This document shows, piece by piece, positions 1-5,008 of a stretch of DNA of 5,008 bases. The notes below the pieces were generated by a model. It was not told the origin of the DNA and made no database searches. It saw nothing but the letters and a program-made list of their open reading frames with translations. The DNA comes from Candidatus Gastranaerophilales bacterium (GTDB lineage: Bacteria > Cyanobacteriota > Vampirovibrionia > Gastranaerophilales > Gastranaerophilaceae). The stretch covers positions 1-5,008 of the forward strand of contig CALURE010000123.1 in assembly GCA_944323095.1 (NCBI GenBank), given 5' to 3'. The stretch's first letter is position 1. Every line of letters begins with the position of its first letter. The position numbers were made by a program, and so were the translations under genes.

Positions 1-80
1 GAATGTGTGTCGCTGGTTTTGAGGCACTTTTGCCACCAAAAGTGCCCCTGTCTGGAAGACCCGCCGGAGGCAAAGAAAGT
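1..80. repeat. GC-rich repeat-like block with hairpin at the left edge
   Basis: By hand count 40 of the first 70 bases are G or C, against 12 of the next 80, so the block is compositionally foreign to its surroundings. It contains a perfect 10-bp inverted repeat (23-32 GGCACTTTTG with 37-46 CAAAAGTGCC, loop CCAC) and a smaller one at 50-60 (GTCT/AGAC). Read on the - strand, one frame is open across the whole block, with no start codon or recognisable domain. The sequence resembles, from memory only, a GC-rich intergenic element scattered through gut bacterial genomes. It may be a REP/MITE-like repeat or the end of a gene lying outside the window. The left boundary is unknown because the window begins inside it. 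Confidence 0.5.
23..46. repeat. Perfect inverted repeat, 10-bp stem and 4-base loop
   Basis: GGCACTTTTG at 23-32 is the exact reverse complement of 37-46, separated by CCAC. Neither strand has a long T run immediately after the stem, so it does not look like a standard Rho-independent terminator. It is best read as the palindromic core of the surrounding repeat-like block. Confidence 0.75.
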
Positions 81-104
81 ACTATTAGTTTATTTTTAAG
101 TTCC

Positions 105-110
105 TATAAT
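105..110 (+). promoter_or_regulatory. Candidate -10 box for the divergent PAP2 gene
   Basis: TATAAT matches the sigma-70 -10 consensus exactly. It lies 84 bases before the chosen start at 195. No good -35 hexamer sits 16-18 bases upstream (82-87 reads CTATTA), and the DNA is so AT-rich that a chance match is possible. A transcript starting near 117 would have a leader of roughly 78 bases. Confidence 0.35.
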
Positions 111-185
111 ATTTTTTATGTTTAAATATTTTACAAAATATCAGTTTTTATGCTATTATTAAAAAGCAAATTTACAAAAGAGAGT

Positions 186-189
186 AGGA
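186..189 (+). promoter_or_regulatory. Ribosome binding site that sets the start at 195
   Basis: AGGA, with 5 bases between it and ATG at 195. The upstream in-frame ATG at 150 has no purine-rich site before it (AAATATCAGTTTTT), so the start at 195 is preferred. Confidence 0.6.
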
Positions 190-194
190 ATTTA

Positions 195-650
195 ATGACA
201 CAAATTTTAAATACCGGACTTGAAGTTATTATTGCCGGTTTGTCTGCAGCAATTTCAGCACAAATTATCAAATTTTTTATATTCACAATCAAAACTAAAA
301 AAATTAATTTTAAAATATTTACAACAACAGGCGGTATGCCAAGCTCTCATTCTGCAGGTGTTATGGCTGTTTCAACTGCCGTAGGATTAATTGAAGGTTT
401 TACATCTGTTATATTTTCAGTAGCCCTCGCGTTTTCCTTAATCACAATGTATGATGCTGCAGGAGTAAGACGAGCCGCAGGAAAAACTGCAGCCTGCTTA
501 AACCGTATGATGGAAGATTTTTACAAACATGATGTTCAGGCTATCGGCGGCAAATTAAAAGAACTTCTCGGACATACACCTTTTGAAGTAATTATGGGCG
601 CAATATTCGGAATTATTGTTGCATGTGCTTTTCATTTTTATATTTTATGA
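195..650 (+). CDS. Divergent PAP2 family protein (DUF212, YuiD-type)
   Basis: This is a small integral membrane protein of 151 residues, close to the usual length of about 150-160 for the family. The conserved family blocks are all present: GGMPSSHSA at about 46-54, YDAAGVRR at 86-93 and GHTPFEV at 126-132. Hydrophobic stretches at about 8-31, 54-68, 70-86 and 131-149 suggest several membrane helices, with short loops carrying the conserved residues. In classical PAP2 phosphatases the catalytic histidines lie in PSGH and SRxxxxxHxxxD motifs; here H52 and H127 are the likely counterparts (inference). A lipid-phosphate phosphatase-like activity is therefore plausible, but the substrate of this subfamily is not settled to my knowledge. 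The longer version starting at 150 adds 15 residues ahead of a good ribosome site and is rejected. The gene is complete, with TGA at 648-650. The next gene begins 129 bp downstream on the same strand and has no evident functional link. Confidence 0.9.
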   Translation: MTQILNTGLEVIIAGLSAAISAQIIKFFIFTIKTKKINFKIFTTTGGMPSSHSAGVMAVSTAVGLIEGFTSVIFSVALAFSLITMYDAAGVRRAAGKTAACLNRMMEDFYKHDVQAIGGKLKELLGHTPFEVIMGAIFGIIVACAFHFYIL

Positions 651-666
651 AAACTTTCAAAAATAC

Positions 667-695
667 TTGCCTTTTTTTATTTTTTATGAAATAAT
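667..695 (+). promoter_or_regulatory. Candidate sigma-70 promoter for the Snf2 gene
   Basis: TTGCCT at 667-672 and AATAAT at 690-695 are separated by 17 bases, matching 4 of 6 and 5 of 6 consensus positions. Transcription would start near 702, just before the inverted-repeat structure at 707-752, leaving a leader of nearly 80 bases. The spacer is very T-rich, so the match may be fortuitous. Confidence 0.35.
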
Positions 696-706
696 TTAAT
701 TGTGAA

Positions 707-752
707 TAAGGGCTTATAGATTTAACTCTATATCCGAAAGTTTGTACCCTTA
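707..752 (+). promoter_or_regulatory. Possible structured mRNA leader of the Snf2 gene
   Basis: Two inverted repeats are nested. An outer pair TAAGGG (707-712) with CCCTTA (747-752) encloses an inner hairpin TATAGA (715-720) with TCTATA (727-732), loop TTTAAC. Together they would form a closed two-stem fold with an unpaired segment at 733-746. It lies between the candidate promoter and the start codon at 780. It matches no riboswitch consensus that I recognise. An alternative local pairing, CCCT with AGGG at 747-755, would compete with the outer stem. Function is unproven. Confidence 0.35.
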
Positions 753-779
753 GGGAAAGAAAGAGATACTCAAAAAATA

Positions 780-3700
780 ATGAGTGCGAAACCGCAGGAA
801 TTTAACTACAAATTTATAAAAGAAAATGCAAGTGCCGGAAGCTGGCGCAGAGGTTATGAGTACCACCTTAAAGACATGGTATTTGACTCTTATCCTGAAA
901 AAAACTTTTACATGGCAAAAGTTAAAGGGAATTTTCAGGATCATTACAACACTGACCTAATCTTTAAGAAAAACAAGGTTGAAGCCAGATGCAACTGTCC
1001 GCTTAAAGAAGAATGGTGCAAGCATGCAGTTGCTGTTGCTCTGAAAGCGATTGATGAGCACGCTTATGAAGACTGGCTTGAGACAAAATTCGGCATGGAA
1101 TTTGATTTTCCTGATGAAAATACTGCTCTGACAGAAGAACCGCAGGGAAATTATATTTTTCACTTTAATTCTAAAAGAAAAGCAAACTTTTTCTCGGTGC
1201 TTGTTCGCTCAAGAGAGACAGGTAAAGTAGTAAGACAGATTGAACCGATTTTGAGAGCTTTGATTGAAGCTCAAAAACAAAACCCTGATTTTGAACTCAA
1301 CAATTCCCAGAAAGTTGAAGTTGCAATATTCCAGCAGCTTTTAACAATTTCAAGACAGGACAAAAAAGCAGGCTGGTACGATATTCCGATTACCAAATTC
1401 GGGCCGATGTTTACACTTCTATCTAAAGCCGATGAAGTTCTTGATGAAAAAACCAAAGACAGACTCAAATTTACCGATGAAGAATGGAAACTTGTCTTGA
1501 ACGTCAATACAGGCGCTCAGGGAACAATTCTTCTTTCGCTTGAATGGAAAAGGCCTGATAAAGATGATGTTTACCCGCTTGAAGAAGTAAGATATTTTTC
1601 AAGACATTTGAAATGGGGCAGATACAAAAATATAATTTTCCCGACTAATATTGCTATGAGTTCAATTCCGCAAAATATACTAAAATCTTCTTTTACGGAC
1701 TTAAAAGATGCTGACGGCGGAAAATTTATCTATGAAGAACTGCCAAAACTTCAAGAAATTATGGACGTTGAAATTGCCGATAACATAAGCAAGCTTATGC
1801 TTGAAGAACGGCCGCCGATAAATATTGTAACAATGGGAATTGACTATGACCAATCTTTAAAAGCCTCACTGGAATTTGAATATGACGGGGTTGTTGTTCC
1901 GTATTCAAAAACCACAGCAGAAAAAGCTCCTTATATCACCATCAAAAAACAGGGAGAAGATCTTGTCTACTGGATTAAAAGAAATCTGAAACATGAACAG
2001 GAAGCTTATCAAATGCTTCTGGCATGCAAATTTGTTCCAATGCAGACAAATAACCTTGCGCTGGAAAAAGAGAATGCAATAGATTTTTACAATTATTATA
2101 TTAAACAGGCAGGAGAAGGCTGGAAATTTGTTGAAAAAGACGATATGACCTTCTTCAAGCTTATGGATAATCCTTTCAGACTCTGTGCAAAAATCGATTT
2201 TTCTGAAGAGGCTGAAGATTCTTTCGAAATATTTTTATACGGTCAGGCTGGTGAAGAAATTATCAATTTTGATGAAATCTATGAAACAATTCAAAGCGGA
2301 GAAAAATACAGCCGTATAAGAAGTCTCGGTTTTGTTGAATACCCTGCGCAGGATATTTATTCTATCATGCGTGCGTTTAACTCTTTTGATGTTTACAGAA
2401 ACAATGAAAATAAATTTATCGTAAAAACATATCGCGCAGGCTTAATTAACGAACTTAAAAACCTTAATGTCGAACTTGTTTTGAGTGAAGAGTTCGAAAA
2501 CTTCTGGAAACAAATGTCAAACTTCTCAACCTCGGAAGATTTGAAACTGCCGGAAGGAATCCATGCGGAATTCCGTGAATATCAGACAAAAGGTTTCGGC
2601 TGGCTCTGGTTTATGTACAAATACGGGTTGAACGGAATTCTGGCCGATGATATGGGGCTTGGTAAAACATTACAGGCTCTTGCCGTAATCCAAAAAGCCA
2701 AAGAAGAAGACGGCCCTTCACCGACTCTTGTAATATGCCCGACAACAGTTGTATTTAACTGGGAATCAGAAATTCAAAAATTCGCGCCGACTCTGACAAC
2801 ATTAAAATTGTCAGGTGTTGACAGAAAAGAATTCTTTAAAGAAATTCCAAACTATGATGTTGTAATTACAAGCTACGCGCTTATAAGACGCGATATTAAC
2901 AAGCTCAAAGAATACAATTTTAGATATGTAATACTTGATGAATCACAGAATATTAAAAACGCAATGTCGCAGACTGCGCAGGCTGTAAAAAAATTACAGG
3001 CATCTCATAAACTCGCGCTTTCAGGCACACCTATAGAAAATAAACTAGAAGAATTATGGTCAGTGTTTGACTTTTTAATGCCGGGATTTTTGTTCAGCAT
3101 GTCGGAATTTAATTACAGATACGTCAACCCGATTATGGAGCGGCAGGACAAAACTGTTGAAAAACGTTTGAAACTGCAGATTTATCCGTTTATCTTACGT
3201 CGTATGAAACGCGATGTTGCAAAAGATCTTCCTGATAAAGTCGAAAACATTGCATACTGCGAACTTACGGATGAGCAAAGAGACTTCTACCTGCAGGTTC
3301 TTGACAGCACTAAAGAAGAATTATTCAAATCCATTGAACAAAACGGACTTGAAAAGAGCAGACTGTCAATTTTCTCGGCACTTCTGAGATTACGTCAAAT
3401 CTGCTGTCATCCGAGACTTTACGACAAAAATAATGTTAAAAACATTATGAAATCCGGTAAATTTGAAAAACTTAAAGGAATGCTGGAAGAAATTATTGAC
3501 GAGGGACACAGAATATTACTATTCAGCCAGTTTGTTGATATGCTGGATATTATTAAAGCATGGCTTGAAAGAGAAGGAATTCCATACGAGTATCTGACAG
3601 GTAAAACCAAAGACAGACAGGGCGCTGTTGAAAGGTTTAATTCAACCCCATCAATTCCTATCTTCCTGATAAGTTTGAAAGCCGGAGGAACAGGCTTGAA

Positions 3701-3965
3701 TTTGACAGGTGCGGATTACGTAATCCATTACGATCCGTGGTGGAACCCGGCAGTTGAAGATCAGGCAACCGATAGAGCTTACCGTATCGGACAAACTAAA
3801 AAAGTTTTTGTATATAGACTTATTACAAAAAATACGGTTGAGGAAAAAATTCAAAAGCTCAAAACAGTTAAACGTAACCTTGTGGACAGCGTAATTTCTG
3901 TTGACAGAAATATTGTTAAATCACTCACAATGGATGATATTAAAGAAATCTTCTCTGTTGATTAA
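780..3965 (+). CDS. SWIM zinc-finger Swi2/Snf2 family ATPase (helicase-like)
   Basis: This 1061-residue cytoplasmic protein is predicted to be an ATP-driven double-stranded DNA translocase rather than a true strand-separating helicase. The N-terminus carries a SWIM zinc finger, CxCx6CxH, with C71, C73, C80 and H82. Residues of about 130-560 correspond in position to the bacterial Snf2-associated region. The motor follows: Q602 region, Walker A DDMGLGKT (623-630, K629), motif Ia at about 650-664, Walker B DESQ (720-723), motif III SGTPIENKLEELW (748-760), then the second RecA lobe with LLFSQF (913-918), SLKAGGTGLNLTGAD (965-979) and QATDRAYRIGQT (995-1006, arginines R999 and R1002). All motor motifs look intact. 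DESQ instead of DEAH, followed by NIKN, fits the bacterial/archaeal YwqA/SSO1653-like group better than RapA. In B. subtilis, as I recall, the SWIM part (YwqB) is a separate gene next to YwqA; here they are fused. The start at 780 has only a weak purine run 13 bases upstream (761-766), but it is kept because the residues ahead of the zinc finger fit the family's N-terminus. Roles in repair or transcription recycling are inferred. Confidence 0.93.
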   Translation: MSAKPQEFNYKFIKENASAGSWRRGYEYHLKDMVFDSYPEKNFYMAKVKGNFQDHYNTDLIFKKNKVEARCNCPLKEEWCKHAVAVALKAIDEHAYEDWLETKFGMEFDFPDENTALTEEPQGNYIFHFNSKRKANFFSVLVRSRETGKVVRQIEPILRALIEAQKQNPDFELNNSQKVEVAIFQQLLTISRQDKKAGWYDIPITKFGPMFTLLSKADEVLDEKTKDRLKFTDEEWKLVLNVNTGAQGTILLSLEWKRPDKDDVYPLEEVRYFSRHLKWGRYKNIIFPTNIAMSSIPQNILKSSFTDLKDADGGKFIYEELPKLQEIMDVEIADNISKLMLEERPPINIVTMGIDYDQSLKASLEFEYDGVVVPYSKTTAEKAPYITIKKQGEDLVYWIKRNLKHEQEAYQMLLACKFVPMQTNNLALEKENAIDFYNYYIKQAGEGWKFVEKDDMTFFKLMDNPFRLCAKIDFSEEAEDSFEIFLYGQAGEEIINFDEIYETIQSGEKYSRIRSLGFVEYPAQDIYSIMRAFNSFDVYRNNENKFIVKTYRAGLINELKNLNVELVLSEEFENFWKQMSNFSTSEDLKLPEGIHAEFREYQTKGFGWLWFMYKYGLNGILADDMGLGKTLQALAVIQKAKEEDGPSPTLVICPTTVVFNWESEIQKFAPTLTTLKLSGVDRKEFFKEIPNYDVVITSYALIRRDINKLKEYNFRYVILDESQNIKNAMSQTAQAVKKLQASHKLALSGTPIENKLEELWSVFDFLMPGFLFSMSEFNYRYVNPIMERQDKTVEKRLKLQIYPFILRRMKRDVAKDLPDKVENIAYCELTDEQRDFYLQVLDSTKEELFKSIEQNGLEKSRLSIFSALLRLRQICCHPRLYDKNNVKNIMKSGKFEKLKGMLEEIIDEGHRILLFSQFVDMLDIIKAWLEREGIPYEYLTGKTKDRQGAVERFNSTPSIPIFLISLKAGGTGLNLTGADYVIHYDPWWNPAVEDQATDRAYRIGQTKKVFVYRLITKNTVEEKIQKLKTVKRNLVDSVISVDRNIVKSLTMDDIKEIFSVD

Positions 3966-3990
3966 AACTTTGCACTTAATGTAAAATTTT

Positions 3991-4008
3991 ATTAAAAACG
4001 TTTTTAAT
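3991..4008. repeat. Perfect 18-bp AT-rich palindrome between the Snf2 and HExxH genes
   Basis: ATTAAAAACGTTTTTAAT equals its own reverse complement. It begins 25 bases after the Snf2 stop and ends 48 bases before the next start. As RNA it would give a 7-bp A-U stem with an ACGT loop and no clean T run after it, so it would be a poor terminator. A dimeric regulator site or a chance palindrome in AT-rich DNA are both possible. Confidence 0.4.
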
Positions 4009-4046
4009 TATAGCACTTTTCACTTTCTTGAACTTTTTATACCCGT

Positions 4047-4051
4047 GGAGG
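4047..4051 (+). promoter_or_regulatory. Strong Shine-Dalgarno site that sets the start at 4057
   Basis: GGAGG with 5 bases (TTAGA) before ATG at 4057. An in-frame GTG at 4045 overlaps this site and would give a protein four residues longer, so it is rejected. This is the strongest ribosome site in the window. Confidence 0.85.
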
Positions 4052-4056
4052 TTAGA

Positions 4057-4647
4057 ATGAAAATCAAGCAGTGCCGGTTTATATTAAATACTCTAAATCA
4101 AGTTTCAGAAAAAAATAAATTGCCCGTAAAACCAAAAATTCGTTCAACTTTATTTTTTGATAACACGGCTGCAAGTGCAAACCCTTATACCGCCGAGATT
4201 AATTTAAACTTTATTTATAACAACAGGTTATTCCGCCCGCTTATTAAAAGATTTATAAAACATGAAGCCAAACATATAGAACAATATCAGATTATTGCCA
4301 GATATTTTGCAGGTCTTTCAAAAAATATTGATAAAGGGCTGAATAATTTCAAAGGTTTTATATTGCAAAAATTCCCGATGTGTAATCATCTTGAGTTTAA
4401 CGAAAAATTTTATAAACAAACAATAGCAAAAGACGGTGTAATAAAAAGAGGCCATCCTTTATTTGAAAAAGCAAAAGAATACGCAAAAGCCTTAAGACAG
4501 TACCCCGATATGACTGTTATTGACGATTTGGCAACTTTTGATGAAAAAGGCATTAAAGCGATGTTTAAAAATAGACGGAAGAAAAAAATATTATATAAAT
4601 CTAATCTTTTAGAAAAAGAAGCTAAAATGGCAGAAAAACAAAAATAA
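4057..4647 (+). CDS. Unknown protein with HExxH motif, candidate zincin metallopeptidase
   Basis: I do not recognise a named family. The product has 196 residues, with no signal peptide or membrane segment, and is lysine-rich, especially at the C-terminus (KNRRKKK at 171-177). Residues 67-75 read IKHEAKHIE, containing HExxH (H69, E70, H73), the zinc-binding and catalytic signature of zincin peptidases. It sits at the start of a probable helix running to about 84. Just before it, residues 41-53 (ANPYTAEINLNFI) look like the edge strand that precedes the active-site helix in small zincins. A third zinc ligand is not obvious; E137, E139 and E141 in the helix at 133-147, or H111 or H133, are candidates. 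A cytoplasmic peptidase or a relative that has lost activity are both possible. The gene has its own strong ribosome site, lies 91 bp after the Snf2 gene and is convergent with the prepilin-like gene. The reading frame is convincing; the function is an inference from one motif and its context. Confidence 0.8.
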   Translation: MKIKQCRFILNTLNQVSEKNKLPVKPKIRSTLFFDNTAASANPYTAEINLNFIYNNRLFRPLIKRFIKHEAKHIEQYQIIARYFAGLSKNIDKGLNNFKGFILQKFPMCNHLEFNEKFYKQTIAKDGVIKRGHPLFEKAKEYAKALRQYPDMTVIDDLATFDEKGIKAMFKNRRKKKILYKSNLLEKEAKMAEKQK

Positions 4648-4666
4648 AAAACAGACTTAAGTCTGT
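4641..4666 (-). terminator. Rho-independent terminator for the - strand prepilin transcript
   Basis: The perfect inverted repeat ACAGACTTAAGTCTGT at 4651-4666 forms a 6-bp stem with a TTAA loop. Read on the - strand it is followed directly by a T-rich run, the complement of AAAATAAAAA at 4641-4650. On the + strand the stem is followed by AATCTGG, so it would not terminate the HExxH gene efficiently. The T run is the antisense of that gene's last codons and stop. Confidence 0.75.
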
Positions 4667-4756
4667 AATCTGGATAAGCAAAGCATTTCCACCAGAATTT
4701 ATTACTTAGCTGAATTCTTCCGAGAGCGTACAGCTCTTCAAATTTGACAACAAAAT
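4667..4756 (-). other. 3' untranslated stretch between prepilin stop and terminator
   Basis: These 90 bases lie between the prepilin-like stop and the terminator. They hold a small inverted repeat AGAGC/GCTCT at 4723-4737 (5-bp stem, loop GTACA). One - strand frame, different from the prepilin frame, stays open from ATG at 4763 through this stretch and the terminator into the antisense of the HExxH gene. The part before the terminator is rich in aromatic residues (for example NKFWWKCFAYPDYR). It could be a remnant of a longer prepilin gene or ordinary 3' UTR. Confidence 0.3.
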
Positions 4757-5008
4757 TTACCATGGATAATCATCTTTTATTTCCCATCCATCCTGCGAAT
4801 CACCATTTTCATTTACTGACATTTCATATGCTTGTGATATAACCGAATAGACTTTTTTTAACTTTACTATAGTTTGTTGTTTTTGATGATTTGCTATAAG
4901 TGCCGGCATTGTTAATGCTGCAACAACTCCGATAATTCCAAGGGTGATTAAAACCTCAGCCAAAGTAAATGCGGTGTGACGGACATTGTCAGTAATGTCT
5001 ACGTGCGT
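4757..5008 (-). pseudogene. Partial, probably truncated type IV pilin/pseudopilin-like protein
   Basis: The frame is open from the right edge to TAA at 4757-4759, giving 83 residues with no ATG or GTG in the window, so the true start lies outside. The class III prepilin signal is clear: a polar leader ending RHTA, then FTLAEVLITLGIIGVVAALT, with the +5 glutamate and a hydrophobic N-terminal helix that inserts in the membrane. Processing by a PilD-type prepilin peptidase would cut between A (residue 13) and F; alanine instead of the usual glycine at -1 is tolerated in some prepilins. Only about 70 residues follow the cut site, ending in KDDYPW. Family members usually have about 150 or more, so the globular C-terminal domain is largely missing. 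A TTG start at 4963 would remove the leader and is unlikely. Such proteins act in type IV pili or type II secretion-like systems, often as multicopy minor pilins in Gastranaerophilales genomes (from memory). It may be a decayed copy, a short variant or an assembly artefact. A terminator follows 90 bases downstream. Confidence 0.65.
4982..4999. repeat. Inverted repeat inside the prepilin leader region
   Basis: GACATT at 4982-4987 is the reverse complement of AATGTC at 4994-4999, with a 6-base spacer GTCAGT. It lies just upstream of the codons for the prepilin cleavage site, in the stretch that would encode DITDNV. It may be part of a short palindromic repeat next to or within the gene start. 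Confidence 0.45.

Noticed and set aside
150..194. Upstream ATG at 150 as the start of the PAP2-like gene
   Set aside because: It has no ribosome site, and the added 15 residues are polar and outside the family's usual N-terminus; AGGA with 5-base spacing supports 195.
648..687. Possible terminator after the PAP2-like gene (TGAAAACTTTCA followed by T-rich DNA)
   Set aside because: The inverted repeat is short and AT-rich with almost no loop, and the T run begins 11-12 bases after it, so it is not a credible intrinsic terminator.
750..3854. Several 60-80 residue - strand reading frames across the Snf2 gene
   Set aside because: They are antisense to a strongly conserved coding sequence, with low-complexity products and no recognisable domains.
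4045..4056. GTG at 4045 as the start of the HExxH gene
   Set aside because: It overlaps the GGAGG ribosome site that serves ATG 4057.
780..4647. Snf2 ATPase plus HExxH protein as an anti-phage defence system
   Set aside because: There is no nuclease, methylase or other known partner, the genes have separate spacers, and the SWIM-Snf2 architecture is widespread outside defence loci. Linkage is not shown by one window.
4410..4763. 117-residue - strand reading frame
   Set aside because: Most of it is antisense to the HExxH gene, and it runs through an intrinsic terminator; only the portion before the terminator is kept as a possible remnant.
1..5008. tRNA, rRNA or CRISPR array
   Set aside because: No cloverleaf, rRNA-like sequence or regularly spaced direct repeats were seen in the intergenic gaps on either strand.

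Overview
The window is AT-rich bacterial DNA with three complete genes on the + strand, then one partial gene on the - strand entering from the right edge. The best guess for the source is an uncultured gut-type member of Gastranaerophilales (Vampirovibrionia, formerly Melainabacteria). This rests mainly on the right-edge prepilin-like protein with the core FTLAEVLITLGIIGVVAALT, a hallmark of those genomes from memory, and on the low GC. Other low-GC gut bacteria are not excluded.

Layout. Positions 1-80 are a GC-rich block (40 of 70 bases are G or C in 1-70) with a perfect 10-bp stem hairpin, next to very AT-rich DNA (12 of 80 in 71-150); it looks like part of a dispersed intergenic repeat. 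Positions 195-650 encode a divergent PAP2 (DUF212/YuiD-type) small membrane protein. A 129-bp spacer follows, with a candidate promoter and a nested inverted-repeat structure that could fold in the mRNA leader. Positions 780-3965 encode a 1061-residue Swi2/Snf2 ATPase with an N-terminal SWIM zinc finger. Positions 4057-4647 encode a basic 196-residue protein of unknown family carrying an HExxH motif, a candidate zincin metallopeptidase. Immediately after its stop is an intrinsic terminator that works only for - strand transcripts. Positions 4757-5008 (-) hold the N-terminal part of a type IV pilin/pseudopilin-like protein that stops early and looks truncated.

How the genes relate. The three + genes have their own spacers (129 and 91 bp) and no obvious shared pathway: a membrane PAP2-like protein, a chromatin-remodeller-like DNA translocase and a putative peptidase. 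I see no convincing defence, secretion or biosynthetic system. The least explained items are the HExxH protein, the structured leader before the Snf2 gene, the truncated prepilin and the repeat-like sequences at both edges. The odd length and repeat-like ends suggest the window could be a whole short metagenomic contig broken at repeats (inference).
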